Positions 15,315 through 24,597 of a stretch of 64,000 nucleotides of DNA are shown one piece after another (position 1 is the first letter of the stretch; each line of letters opens with the position of its first letter). The translations under genes were made by a program, and so were the position numbers. The DNA comes from Pseudomonas aylmerensis (lineage in GTDB: Bacteria > Pseudomonadota > Gammaproteobacteria > Pseudomonadales > Pseudomonadaceae), in contig NZ_MAUE01000005.1 of NCBI RefSeq assembly GCF_001702265.1, positions 248,001 through 312,000 of the forward strand. The letters are read 5' to 3'. The notes under the pieces are model-generated. The model saw only the letters and a list, made by a program, of their open reading frames with translations. It had not been told where the DNA came from and searched no databases.

Positions 15315-16997
15315 ATGTTGCAGACCCGTGTTATCCCGCCCGCCGAAGGCGCTTACCAGTACCCGCTGTTGATCAAGCGCCTGTTGATGTCCGGTACCCG
15401 ATACGAGAAGACCCGGGAGATCGTCTACCGCGACAAACTGCGCTACACCTACCCGACCCTGACCGAACGGGTTGCCCGCCTGGCCAACGTATTGACCGAG
15501 GCCGGGGTCAAGGCCGGTGACACCGTGGCGGTGATGGACTGGGACAGCCACCGTTACCTGGAATGCATGTTCGCCATCCCGATGATCGGCGCGGTGATCC
15601 ACACCATCAACGTGCGGCTGTCGCCGGAACAGATTCTCTACACCATGAACCACGCCGAGGACCGCTTCGTGCTGGTCAACAGCGAGTTCGTGGGGCTCTA
15701 CCAGGCTATCGCCTCGCAGCTCACTACCGTCGACAAAACCTTGCTGCTCACCGACGGCGACGCTAAAACCGCCGAGTTGCCCCACCTGGTCGGCGAGTAC
15801 GAAACCCTGCTGGCGGCCGCCAGCCCGAAGTACGATTTCCAGGATTTCGACGAAAATTCCGTCGCCACTACCTTCTACACCACCGGTACCACCGGTAACC
15901 CTAAAGGCGTGTACTTCACCCATCGCCAGTTGGTGCTGCACACGATTGGCGTGGCGACCATCATGGGCAGCGTCGACAGCGTGCGCCTGCTCGGCACCAA
16001 CGACGTGTACATGCCGATCACGCCGATGTTCCACGTGCATGCCTGGGGCTTGCCGTACGTGGCGACCATGCTCGGCCTGAAACAGGTCTATCCCGGCCGC
16101 TACGACCCCGAATACCTGGTGGAGTTGTGGCGCAAGGAAAAGGTCACTTTCTCCCACTGCGTGCCGACCATCCTGCAGATGCTGCTCAACGCCAAGGCTG
16201 CCCAGGGCGTGGATTTTGCTGGCTGGAAAATCGTCATCGGCGGCAGCGCCCTCAACCGTTCGCTGTATGAAGCGTCCAAGGCACGCGGGATTCAACTGAC
16301 CGCCGCGTACGGCATGTCCGAGACCGGCCCGCTGGTGTCCTGCGCCCACCTCAACGAAGAGCTGATGGCGGGCACCGAGGACGAGCGCACCACGTATCGC
16401 ATCAAGGCCGGCGTACCCGGGCCGTTGGTGGAGGCGGCGATAATCGACGGCGACGGGAATTTCCTGCCGGCCGATGGCGAGTCCCAGGGCGAGTTGGTGC
16501 TGCGCGCGCCGTGGCTCTCCGAGGGCTATTTCAACGAGCCGCAAAAGGGCGCCGAGCTGTGGGCGGGTGGCTGGATGCACACGGGCGACGTGGCCACGCT
16601 GGATGCCTTCGGCGTGATCGATATCCGCGACCGCATCAAGGACGTGATCAAGACTGGGGGCGAGTGGATCTCTTCCCTGGCCCTCGAAGACCTGGTCAGC
16701 CGGCACCCGGCGGTACGCGAAGTAGCGGTGGTGGGCATCGCCGACCCGCAGTGGGGCGAGCGCCCGTTTGCATTGCTGGTGGTGCGTGATGGCCATGTGA
16801 TAGGGGCCCGTGAACTCAAGGAACACCTCAAGCCGTTCGTGGAACTGGGCCATTTGAGCAAGTGGGCGATTCCGAACCAGATCGCCGTTGTTACGGAAAT
16901 TCCCAAGACCAGTGTCGGCAAACTCGACAAAAAACGTATCCGCATCGACATCATTGAATGGCAGGCGAACAACAGTACGTTCCTGTCCACCCTCTGA
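15315..16997 (+). CDS. Medium/long-chain fatty acid-CoA ligase (AlkK-like)
   Basis: This is an adenylate-forming acyl-CoA synthetase of 560 residues that activates fatty acids with ATP and CoA. The P-loop YTTGTTGNPKG is at residues 188-198. Other family markers are PMFHVHAWG, AAYGMSETGP, GGWMHTGDVATLD, and the catalytic Lys region TSVGKLDKK near the C-terminus. It is most like the AlkK-type medium-chain ligases of pseudomonads. It sits 330 bp upstream of DUF1302 and DUF1329 genes in the same direction, an arrangement I recall from other Pseudomonas genomes, which suggests a role in using exogenous fatty acids, esters or alcohols. No terminator with a T-run separates them. Confidence 0.92.
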   Translation: MLQTRVIPPAEGAYQYPLLIKRLLMSGTRYEKTREIVYRDKLRYTYPTLTERVARLANVLTEAGVKAGDTVAVMDWDSHRYLECMFAIPMIGAVIHTINVRLSPEQILYTMNHAEDRFVLVNSEFVGLYQAIASQLTTVDKTLLLTDGDAKTAELPHLVGEYETLLAAASPKYDFQDFDENSVATTFYTTGTTGNPKGVYFTHRQLVLHTIGVATIMGSVDSVRLLGTNDVYMPITPMFHVHAWGLPYVATMLGLKQVYPGRYDPEYLVELWRKEKVTFSHCVPTILQMLLNAKAAQGVDFAGWKIVIGGSALNRSLYEASKARGIQLTAAYGMSETGPLVSCAHLNEELMAGTEDERTTYRIKAGVPGPLVEAAIIDGDGNFLPADGESQGELVLRAPWLSEGYFNEPQKGAELWAGGWMHTGDVATLDAFGVIDIRDRIKDVIKTGGEWISSLALEDLVSRHPAVREVAVVGIADPQWGERPFALLVVRDGHVIGARELKEHLKPFVELGHLSKWAIPNQIAVVTEIPKTSVGKLDKKRIRIDIIEWQANNSTFLSTL

Positions 16998-17327
16998 GCC
17001 GCTTGGCCGTGCCCAAAAGGCACGGCAATGCTCTATCTCGCGCCTTCACTTGTGATTTGCCAATTTTCAGCCATCCTTGCCGCGTCGGCCCTCGCCGACA
17101 TGGCGAAAGGGTTGTGGCAGACGGGTTGGTGATGCAAATCACACTTTAGAGGGATCAAGCGCTACCCCCTGCTGGCTATAGTCCCTTCCAGAGTTTTTCA
17201 CGGATGTTCCGCTTCGGGCCATGGGGGCCCGGTTGCCGAGCGGCATTGGAATCGTTGTATTCCGGCCGTTACACGCATCACAGAAAGAACTCACTGCCAT
17301 AACAATAATGCACATGGAGTAGCGTCG
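16998..17327. other. Intergenic region between ligase and DUF1302 genes
   Basis: This 330-bp interval holds a strong T-poor hairpin just after the ligase (GCCGTGCC/GGCACGGC, 17006-17026) and GC-rich palindromic sequence around 17215-17235. The imperfect inverted pair AGAGGGAT...ACCCCCT at 17149-17169 could be a regulator site. The AACAATAA motif lies near the DUF1302 start. I see no gene in it. Confidence 0.5.
17301..17308 (+). promoter_or_regulatory. Candidate Hfq/Crc catabolite-repression motif
   Basis: AACAATAA fits the CA motif consensus AANAANAA exactly and lies about 20 nt before the DUF1302 ATG, immediately ahead of the TGGAG Shine-Dalgarno region. In Pseudomonas, Hfq with Crc binds such sites and blocks translation when preferred carbon sources are present. 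Confidence 0.5.
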
Positions 17328-19196
17328 ATGACCTCAGTAAACCAGTTCTGGCGCCGGGCGAAGTTGCCCCTGGCCGTCAGTCTCGCCTCTACGCTCGCCG
17401 GGCCCGCATTCGGCGTCAGTTTCAATATCGGTGAAATCGAAGGGAGTTTTGACTCGTCTCTTTCCGTGGGGGCCAGTTGGTCGACAGCCAAGCCCAACCA
17501 GGATCTCATTGGTGCCAACAATGGCGGCAATGGTCTGTCCCAGACATCCGATGACGGCCACTTGAACTTCAAGCGTGGTGAGACGTTCTCGAAAATTTTC
17601 AAGGGTATCCATGATCTGGAGCTGAAATACGGCGATACCGGCGTATTTGTGCGTGGCAAGTACTGGTATGACTTCGAACTCAAGGATGAAAGCCGCGAGT
17701 TCAAGGACATCAGCGACAACAACCGTAAAGAGGGTGCGAAATCCTCGGGTGGACAGATTCTCGACGCGTTCATCTACCACAACTACGCGATTGCCGATCA
17801 ACCTGGCAGCGTGCGGTTCGGTAAGCAGGTAGTGAGCTGGGGCGAAAGTACTTTTATCGGTGGCGGCATCAACTCCATCAACCCGATCGATGTGTCTGCA
17901 TTCCGTCGTCCGGGGGCTGAGGTCAAGGAAGGTTTGATTCCGGTCAACATGTTCTATGTGTCGCAGACACTGACCGATAACCTTTCGGCGGAGGCGTTCT
18001 ATCAGTTGGAGTGGGACCAGACGGTTACCGACAACTGCGGTACGTTTTTCTCGCAGCCGGACATCGTTTCCGATGGCTGCAAGGACAACCTGCGCGTGCT
18101 GAACAGCCGTCGTACGTTGCCGGCAGCACTCAACCCAGGGTTGGCAGCTGCAGGTGTGGACGTCAACAACGAGGGCGTGCTGGTTCGTCGCGGTCCAGAC
18201 CGCGATGCCCGTGACAGCGGACAGTTCGGGGTCGCGTTCCATTACAACTTCGAGCCGCTGGACACAGAGTTCGGCGCCTACTTTATGAATTATCACAGCC
18301 GTGCGCCGATTTTCAGTGCCCAGGGCGCACCGCAATCGGCCTATACCGGCCCTACACCTGGGCTGCCGCCACAATTGCGGCCCTTGGTTGTCGCGGGTAA
18401 TTCCAACTACTTCATCGAGTACCCGGAAGATATCCGTCTGTATGGCTTGAGCTTCTCTACCACGCTTCCTACAGGTACTGCCTGGAGTGGTGAGTTGAGC
18501 TACCGCCCTAACGCGCCCGTACAGTTGAACTCTACGGACATCCTGTTCGCCGGCGTTAAACCTATTGGTGGGCCGGTACTGGGCAATGCTTCGTTGCTCA
18601 ACGGCAGCCCGGGGCAGGACTTGCATGGCTATCGCCGCAAAGAGATCAGCCAGTTCCAAACAACGTTTACTCACTTCTTCGACCAAGTCATGGGTGCCAG
18701 CCGCTTGACGCTGGTAGGTGAAGTTGGCGTTACCCATGTAGGCGGGCTGGAGAGCAAGTCAGACGTACGTTACGGTCGCGACCCTGTCTTCGGTCCGGGT
18801 TCATTGCCTAACAATGCCTGTGCGGCATTGAACCTCTCGACTGCCCAAGGCGCCGGCCTGGGTAATGCCAACGGGCTGAACACCAACTGCAACAATGATG
18901 GTTTCACCACAGCCACTTCGTGGGGCTATCGCGGTCGGGCTATCTGGGAATACCCGGATGTCTTCGCGGGTGTGAACCTCAAACCGAACGTGGCATGGTC
19001 CCATGACGTCAAGGGCTACTCTCCTGGACCGGGCGCCAACTTTGAAGAAGGCCGCAAAGCCGTGAGCCTTGGCCTGGACGCCGAATACCAGAACACCTAC
19101 ACCGCCAGCCTCAACTACACCAACTTCTTCGGTGGCGATTTCACTACGGTGAATGACCGCGATTTTGTTGCGCTCAGCCTCGGCGTGAACTTCTAA
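17328..19196 (+). CDS. DUF1302 outer-membrane-type protein
   Basis: The 622-residue product has an N-terminal signal peptide (SLASTLAGPAFGVSFNIG, cleavage about residue 29). Its long, aromatic- and Gly-rich beta-strand pattern ends in LSLGVNF, typical of an outer-membrane beta-barrel with a C-terminal Phe. It matches the DUF1302 family, whose members usually stand next to DUF1329 genes and have been suggested to form an outer-membrane channel or receptor for lipids, sterols or similar compounds. The DUF1329 gene follows after 30 nt, so they are one operon. Expression is probably controlled by the MalT-like regulator downstream and by Crc. Confidence 0.9.
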   Translation: MTSVNQFWRRAKLPLAVSLASTLAGPAFGVSFNIGEIEGSFDSSLSVGASWSTAKPNQDLIGANNGGNGLSQTSDDGHLNFKRGETFSKIFKGIHDLELKYGDTGVFVRGKYWYDFELKDESREFKDISDNNRKEGAKSSGGQILDAFIYHNYAIADQPGSVRFGKQVVSWGESTFIGGGINSINPIDVSAFRRPGAEVKEGLIPVNMFYVSQTLTDNLSAEAFYQLEWDQTVTDNCGTFFSQPDIVSDGCKDNLRVLNSRRTLPAALNPGLAAAGVDVNNEGVLVRRGPDRDARDSGQFGVAFHYNFEPLDTEFGAYFMNYHSRAPIFSAQGAPQSAYTGPTPGLPPQLRPLVVAGNSNYFIEYPEDIRLYGLSFSTTLPTGTAWSGELSYRPNAPVQLNSTDILFAGVKPIGGPVLGNASLLNGSPGQDLHGYRRKEISQFQTTFTHFFDQVMGASRLTLVGEVGVTHVGGLESKSDVRYGRDPVFGPGSLPNNACAALNLSTAQGAGLGNANGLNTNCNNDGFTTATSWGYRGRAIWEYPDVFAGVNLKPNVAWSHDVKGYSPGPGANFEEGRKAVSLGLDAEYQNTYTASLNYTNFFGGDFTTVNDRDFVALSLGVNF

Positions 19197-19226
19197 GCAC
19201 ACTGTATTTTCAGGAAGAACCAGAAC

Positions 19227-20591
19227 ATGAAAATAACTAAAAGTCTGTTGCACGTGGGTGTGCTTGGGCTGTCGATCCTGGCGAGCAACGTCATGGCGGC
19301 GGTCTCGGCGGATGAAGCGGCCAAGCTGGGTACGACCCTGACGCCGATGGGGGCCGAGATGGCCGGTAACGCGGCAGGCACCATTCCGAAATGGACGCCA
19401 TTGCCGACCAACGCCGGCGCTGTCGACGCGCGTGGTTTCCTGGCCAACCCTTACGCCAGCGAACAGCCGCAGTTCACCATCACCGCGGCGAACGTCGAGC
19501 AATACAAAGACAAGCTGGCGCCGGGCCAATACGCGATGTTCAAGCGTTATCCGGACACCTTCAAGATGCCGGTCTACCCGACTCATCGCGGCGCCACCGT
19601 GCCGGCTGATGTGTTCGCCGCCATCAAGAAGAACGCCACCACCACCAACCTGGTGTCCGGCGGCAACGGCCTGGAAAACTTCGAAACCGCGATTCCGTTC
19701 CCAATCCCGAAAAGCGGCGTGGAAGTCATCTGGAACCACATCACCCGCTATCGCGGCGGCAGCGTGACCCGCCTGGTGACCCAGGCCACGCCGCAAACCA
19801 ACGGCTCGTTCAGCCTGGTGTACTTCAAAGACCAGTTCGTATTCCGCGACAAGATGAAGGATTTCGATCCGAAGAATCCGGGCAACGTGTTGTTCTACTT
19901 CAAGCAGCAAGTGACCGCGCCGGCACGTCTGGCCGGTGGTGTACTGCTGGTGCACGAGACCCTGGACCAGGTGAAGGAGCCGCGCTCGGCGTGGGTCTAC
20001 AACGCTGGCCAGCGCCGTGTGCGCCGGGCGCCGCAAGTGTCCTATGACGGCCCGGGTACCGCCGCCGACGGCCTGCGTACCTCCGACAACCTCGACATGT
20101 ACAACGGTGCGCCGGATCGCTACGACTGGAAACTGGAAGGCAAGAAGGAAATCTACATCGCCTCCAACAGCTACAAGATCGACGATCCGAAGCTCAAGTA
20201 CGCCGACATCATCAAGGCCGGCCACATCAACCAGGACCTGGCACGCTACGAGCTGCGCCGCGTGTGGCACGTGGTTGCGACCCTGAAGGAAGGCCAGCGC
20301 CACATCTATGCCAAGCGTGACTTCTTCATCGACGAAGACACCTGGCAAGCCGCGGTCATCGATCACTACGACGGTCGTGGCCAACTGTGGCGCGTCGCCG
20401 AAGCGCATGCCGAGAACTACTACGACAAGCAAGTGCCGTGGTACGCCCTGGAAACCCTCTACGACCTGCAGTCCGGCCGCTACCTGGCCCTGGGCATGAA
20501 GAACGAAGAGAAGCAGGCCTATGACTTCGGTTTCACCGCCACCACCAGCGACTTCACCCCCGCAGCCCTGCGCCAGGATGGTGTTCGCTAA
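19227..20591 (+). CDS. DUF1329 periplasmic or outer-membrane protein (LolB-like fold family)
   Basis: The 454-residue product has a Sec signal peptide (LGLSILASNVMAAVS, cleavage about residue 25) and no lipobox. It matches DUF1329, the near-constant partner of DUF1302; family members are predicted to have a lipoprotein-carrier-like fold able to hold hydrophobic ligands. Characteristic segments include LGTTLTPMGAEMAGNAAGTIP after the signal and RVWHVVATLKEGQRHIYAKR near residue 345. It lies 30 nt after the DUF1302 gene, and a REP element follows. A direct role in moving or hydrolysing fatty compounds is inference from the neighbouring acyl-CoA ligase. Confidence 0.9.
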   Translation: MKITKSLLHVGVLGLSILASNVMAAVSADEAAKLGTTLTPMGAEMAGNAAGTIPKWTPLPTNAGAVDARGFLANPYASEQPQFTITAANVEQYKDKLAPGQYAMFKRYPDTFKMPVYPTHRGATVPADVFAAIKKNATTTNLVSGGNGLENFETAIPFPIPKSGVEVIWNHITRYRGGSVTRLVTQATPQTNGSFSLVYFKDQFVFRDKMKDFDPKNPGNVLFYFKQQVTAPARLAGGVLLVHETLDQVKEPRSAWVYNAGQRRVRRAPQVSYDGPGTAADGLRTSDNLDMYNGAPDRYDWKLEGKKEIYIASNSYKIDDPKLKYADIIKAGHINQDLARYELRRVWHVVATLKEGQRHIYAKRDFFIDEDTWQAAVIDHYDGRGQLWRVAEAHAENYYDKQVPWYALETLYDLQSGRYLALGMKNEEKQAYDFGFTATTSDFTPAALRQDGVR

Positions 20592-20624
20592 GCCCGCAAT
20601 CCCTCGATAGGTAAGCCGGCCCCG

Positions 20625-20709
20625 TGTAGGAGCTGGCTTGCCAGCGATAGCATCCCCTCGGTGCAACTGACAGACCGAGGCGCCTGCATCGCCGGCAAGC
20701 CAGCTCCTG
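20625..20709. repeat. REP-type palindrome
   Basis: Inverted arms TGTAGGAGCTGGCTTGCC...GCGA and TCGCCGGCAAGCCAGCTCCT lie 40-odd nt apart, between the DUF1329 gene and the regulator gene. They carry small differences from the 3391-3477 copy. Confidence 0.85.
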
Positions 20710-20840
20710 CTTTTTGTGGTGAGATTTTTTGTCGCAGTTCTTTTCAGTCATTTGTTGCAAAGATCTACAAACCTGCCGCTTTTACCGCTAGTCTGCGGAC
20801 ATCTGCAATGCCGACAACAGCCTTCTACAAGAGCCCGGCG

Positions 20841-23570
20841 ATGACTGATCTGTCCCGAATCCAAGGGCCTGCCAGCGCGGTAATCCCGACCCTGGAAGGT
20901 CGTTTCTACAGGCCACCGCTGCCTGACGGCTACGTGCTGCGACCGCGTTTGTGCGAACGCCTGGCTGCTGGGCTGGAAGGTCGCCTGCTCTTGGTCAGCG
21001 CGCCGGCGGGGTTCGGCAAGAGTTCGTTGGCGGTGGAGTTCTGCCAGGGCTTGCCTGCTCATTGGCAAAGCCTGTGGTTGGGCCTGAGCCCGCGCGACAA
21101 TGACCCCGGGCGTTTCCTCGAGCGCCTGCTCGATGGCTTGCAGCAATTCTTCCCGCAACTTGGCGGCCAATCCCTGGGCCTGCTGAAGATGCGCCAGCGT
21201 CACCAGCCTTTCGCCTTTGAAGAGTGGCTCGATGGCCTGCTCGATGAACTGACCGTACACCTGTCCAGCCGTGCACCGCTGTTGCTGGTGCTGGATGACT
21301 ACCATCTGGCCCAGGGCCCGGTGCTCGACCGCTGCCTGCAATTTTTCCTCAATCATTTGCCTGATGGGCTGGTGGTGCTGGTCACCAGTCGCCAGCGGCC
21401 GGATTGGCATTTGGCGCGCCTGCGCCTGTCGCGGCACTTGCTCGAGTTGCATGAACAGGACTTGCGCCTGACCCATGCCGAATCCCTGGCCGTGCTGGAC
21501 CACCACAGCAGTTCATTGCGCGGCGAGGCCCTCGACAACCTGATCCGCCGCAGCGAGGGCTGGGTTGCCGGCCTGCGTTTCTGGTTGCTGGCTGCGTCCG
21601 AAGCCGGCAGTGAAGGCGCCTTGCCGCAAAGCCTGCATGGCGGTGAAGGGCTGATTCGCGATTACCTGTTGGAGGAGGTGATCGACTGCCTGCCGGCCGA
21701 CGTGCAGGCGTTCCTGTTCGACACCGCCCCCCAGGAGCGCTTTTGCAGCGAGCTGTGCGACGCGGTGCGCGAAGCCCACGACAGCGCTGAAATCCTGCGG
21801 TACCTGCAATCCCACCAGGTGTTCCTGGTGCCGCTGGATGAGCAGGGCCATTGGTTCCGGTATCACCATCTGTTCTCCGACCTGCTGCGCACTCGCCGTG
21901 CCAGCAGCAATGTGTTGCCTGCCGCCAGCCTGCACCTGCGTGCCTGCCGTTGGTTCAACGCCCAGGGCTTGATCGACGAGGCGGTGGAGCAGGCGCTGCG
22001 CGCCGGGCATCTGGACGTGGCCGCCAACCTGGTGCAGAACCTGTCCGAGGAGCAGCTGTTGGCCGAGCAGAATGTCGGCATGCTGCTGCGCTGGAAAATG
22101 GACTTGCCCGACAGCCTGTTGATCAGTACGCCGCGCTTGATCGTGCTCTACAGCTGGGCCTTGGGCCTGGCCTGCCAGTTGGACGCGGCGGAAGAGTTGT
22201 CGAGCTACCTCAGTCGTTTCCTGCCGGCACCGTCGGCAACCGCGCAGAAATCGATGCTGGCCCAATGGCTGGCGCTGAGCGGGATCATCGCGCGTGGGCG
22301 GGGCGATCGCGAGCTGACCCAGCGTTATTGCAGCGAAGCCTTGGAAAGCCTGCCGCAACGCCGTTATGGCCAACGGCTGATGTGCCTGTCGACCCTTTCG
22401 AACCTGGCCATCGTCGACGCCGACCTGTGGCGCGCGCGCGGCTTGAATCGCGAGTCGCTGGAGCTGGCGCAGCGCGTCGGCAACCCGCTGTTCGAGGCGC
22501 TGGCGCATTACGACCGCGCGCGGGTACTGCAGGCGCGCGGTGAAATCCTGCGGTCTTTGGATGAAGTTCGCCAAGGCCTGCAGCGCCTGCACGGGCTGGC
22601 TCCACAGCGGCTTTATGCGGTGCGCGCGCGGTTATCGCTCTATGAAGGTTATCTGTTGCTGGTGCGGTTCGAGCCCGAGGCCGGCCTGGCTCGCCTGCGT
22701 GCCGGTCTCGCCGAGGCCCGTGCGTGCCGCGACATCAGTGTGCTGATCGGACATTGTGTGATCGCCAGTTTCGAAGGGCGCCGCGCGGATTTCCCCAAGG
22801 CCTTCGCCGAACTCGCCGAAGCCGAGCGCCTGATGCACATCTGGGACGTGCCGCCGATCTACTACCTGGCGATGATTACCCTGATCAAATGCGAACTCTG
22901 GCTGGCCCAGGGCCGCACCGACCTGGCTGACGCATGGCTGACGCGCCTGGGGCAAACCTACAACGGTGAACACGCCGCCGCGGCGCCGGAGTTTCATCCC
23001 CATTTGCCGCAACATATCGGGCTGCAACAGGCTGCACTGGATGCCACTCGCCATCAGCCCGAGGCGGCGCTGCAACGGCTTGAAGCGCTGGCGCAACAGG
23101 CCCACAACAGCGGGCGCCAGATGATTGCGCTGATGGCCCTGACCCAACAGGCGCAGTTGTTGCTCGAGAACGGCGACGAGGCCAAGGCTCGACCGATAGT
23201 GGCACAGGCGCTGGAGGCGGGCGCGGGCGGCGCGCTGCAACCGTTCCAGCGGCTGCTGGAAAACCACCCGGACTGGATGCGCGAGCAACTCGGAAAGGAT
23301 CCCCACGGTTTGCTCAATCAGAGCCTCCTGGCCCGGTTGCCGGCGGTCATTGTGGTCGAGGCGTCACCCAACCACGAAACCTTGAGCGCCCGCGAGCTGG
23401 CGGTCCTGCAATTGATCGCCCAGGGCTGTTCGAACCAGGAAATCAGCAACCGATTGTTCATCTCCCTGCACACGGTCAAGACCCACGCGAGCCATATCAA
23501 CAGCAAGCTTGGGGTAGAGCGGCGCACCCAGGCGGTGGCGCGGGCGCAGGAATTGAGGCTGATTGGGTAA
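20841..23570 (+). CDS. MalT-like LuxR-family transcriptional regulator (LAL type)
   Basis: This is a large ATP-binding activator of 909 residues. A P-loop SAPAGFGKSS (53-62) and Walker B LLLVLDDYH (147-155) define the MalT-type NTPase. A long helical TPR-like region follows, and the C-terminus is a LuxR helix-turn-helix (LSARELAVLQLIAQGCSNQE, then HTVKTHASHINSKLGV). Such proteins bind a small inducer and ATP, then activate neighbouring operons; the DUF1302/DUF1329 genes directly upstream are the likely target. I use the ATG at 20841 (MTDLSRIQGP); an in-frame ATG at 20808 would add 11 residues, and neither has a strong Shine-Dalgarno sequence. Confidence 0.92.
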   Translation: MTDLSRIQGPASAVIPTLEGRFYRPPLPDGYVLRPRLCERLAAGLEGRLLLVSAPAGFGKSSLAVEFCQGLPAHWQSLWLGLSPRDNDPGRFLERLLDGLQQFFPQLGGQSLGLLKMRQRHQPFAFEEWLDGLLDELTVHLSSRAPLLLVLDDYHLAQGPVLDRCLQFFLNHLPDGLVVLVTSRQRPDWHLARLRLSRHLLELHEQDLRLTHAESLAVLDHHSSSLRGEALDNLIRRSEGWVAGLRFWLLAASEAGSEGALPQSLHGGEGLIRDYLLEEVIDCLPADVQAFLFDTAPQERFCSELCDAVREAHDSAEILRYLQSHQVFLVPLDEQGHWFRYHHLFSDLLRTRRASSNVLPAASLHLRACRWFNAQGLIDEAVEQALRAGHLDVAANLVQNLSEEQLLAEQNVGMLLRWKMDLPDSLLISTPRLIVLYSWALGLACQLDAAEELSSYLSRFLPAPSATAQKSMLAQWLALSGIIARGRGDRELTQRYCSEALESLPQRRYGQRLMCLSTLSNLAIVDADLWRARGLNRESLELAQRVGNPLFEALAHYDRARVLQARGEILRSLDEVRQGLQRLHGLAPQRLYAVRARLSLYEGYLLLVRFEPEAGLARLRAGLAEARACRDISVLIGHCVIASFEGRRADFPKAFAELAEAERLMHIWDVPPIYYLAMITLIKCELWLAQGRTDLADAWLTRLGQTYNGEHAAAAPEFHPHLPQHIGLQQAALDATRHQPEAALQRLEALAQQAHNSGRQMIALMALTQQAQLLLENGDEAKARPIVAQALEAGAGGALQPFQRLLENHPDWMREQLGKDPHGLLNQSLLARLPAVIVVEASPNHETLSARELAVLQLIAQGCSNQEISNRLFISLHTVKTHASHINSKLGVERRTQAVARAQELRLIG

Positions 23571-23618
23571 AGAATCCAGCTTCCTGCCGACCGAGCCTGT
23601 CAGGGGGAGCAAGCGTTC

Positions 23619-23663
23619 TGTGGCGAGCGAGCTTGCTCGCGTTCGGCTGCGCCGCCGCGCCAT
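23619..23663. repeat. REP element (GAGCGAGCTTGCTCGC type)
   Basis: TGTGGCGAGCGAGCTTGCTCGC contains a perfect internal palindrome, GCGAGC-AAGCTT-type core, followed by GC-rich CGGCTGCGCCGCCGCG. It is the second REP subtype seen in this window and lies between two same-strand genes. Confidence 0.8.
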
Positions 23664-23718
23664 TCTGTTTTAATAGTGCAATCAGAACATCACCTTGCAC
23701 TTGCACCAGAGGCCCGCC

Positions 23719-24363
23719 ATGAACACCCCCAAGCCGACACTCATCCGCGAAACCTTTCCCGTCGGCCCGTTGCAGTGCAACTGCACCATCATCGGCGATC
23801 CCGTCACTAAAAAGGCCATCGTGGTCGACCCGGGCGGCAATCACGAATTGATCCTGGCACGTCTCGATGCGCTGGGCCTGAAAGTGGTGAGCATCATCCA
23901 CACTCACGCTCATCTCGATCACTTCCTGGCATCGGGCCAGTTGAAAGAGAAAACCGGCGCCACCCTGCATCTGCACAAGGAGGACCAATTCCTCTGGGAC
24001 AACCTGGAAATGCAATGCCAGATGTTTGGTGTGCCCTACACCCCGGTGCCCGCGCCGGACCGCTGGCTGGCCGATGACGAAGAGCTGGCCTGCGGTTGCG
24101 GTGTGGCACTGCATACGCCGGGACACACGCCGGGGTCGATGAGTTTCTGGTTTGCGGAGGCCAAGCTGCTGATTGCCGGCGACACGCTGTTTCGGCGCGG
24201 AGTCGGCCGCACGGACTTGTGGGGCGGTGACCAGGCGACGATCGTGCGTTCGATCAAGCAGCGGCTCTACACACTCGACGAAGGTGCGACGGTGGTGACG
24301 GGGCATGGACCGGATACGCGCCTGGGGGATGAGATGCGCGAGAACCCGTTTGTAAGGGCGTGA
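23719..24363 (+). CDS. MBL-fold metallohydrolase (YcbL/glyoxalase II-like)
   Basis: This is a cytoplasmic zinc hydrolase of 214 residues in the metallo-beta-lactamase fold. The metal motif THAHLDH is at 62-68, with further ligands in HTPGHTPGS and IAGDTLF and the terminal His in VVTGHGPDT. The short form without the C-terminal glyoxalase II domain resembles YcbL-type enzymes that act on thioesters such as S-lactoylglutathione; the real substrate is unproven. Start at the ATG with AGAGG about 7 nt before it. It is a single gene, flanked by a REP element upstream. Confidence 0.88.
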   Translation: MNTPKPTLIRETFPVGPLQCNCTIIGDPVTKKAIVVDPGGNHELILARLDALGLKVVSIIHTHAHLDHFLASGQLKEKTGATLHLHKEDQFLWDNLEMQCQMFGVPYTPVPAPDRWLADDEELACGCGVALHTPGHTPGSMSFWFAEAKLLIAGDTLFRRGVGRTDLWGGDQATIVRSIKQRLYTLDEGATVVTGHGPDTRLGDEMRENPFVRA

Positions 24364-24597
24364 AGGACTAATCCCAAGGGCAGGGCTGACCTTTAGCGGG
24401 CAAACGTTGTAGCAAAAAACACAGGTCGCATTCAGGAACCGTCTGCTACGGTTTCTGTAGCGGCGATGGTGGCCAATGTTTTGTTACAGGCCCGCACGTG
24501 GTCGCGGAATTTTTACCGTCTGTCGTGTTCCAAACTCGGCACAGGTCCATTGCCAATGTCCTTTGCACCACAGAATGCAAAAGTAGGAGCTCCCCTC

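Noticed and set aside
15264..16853. 529-codon minus-strand open frame
   Set aside because: It is antisense to the acyl-CoA ligase, and its composition mirrors the codon pattern of that gene.
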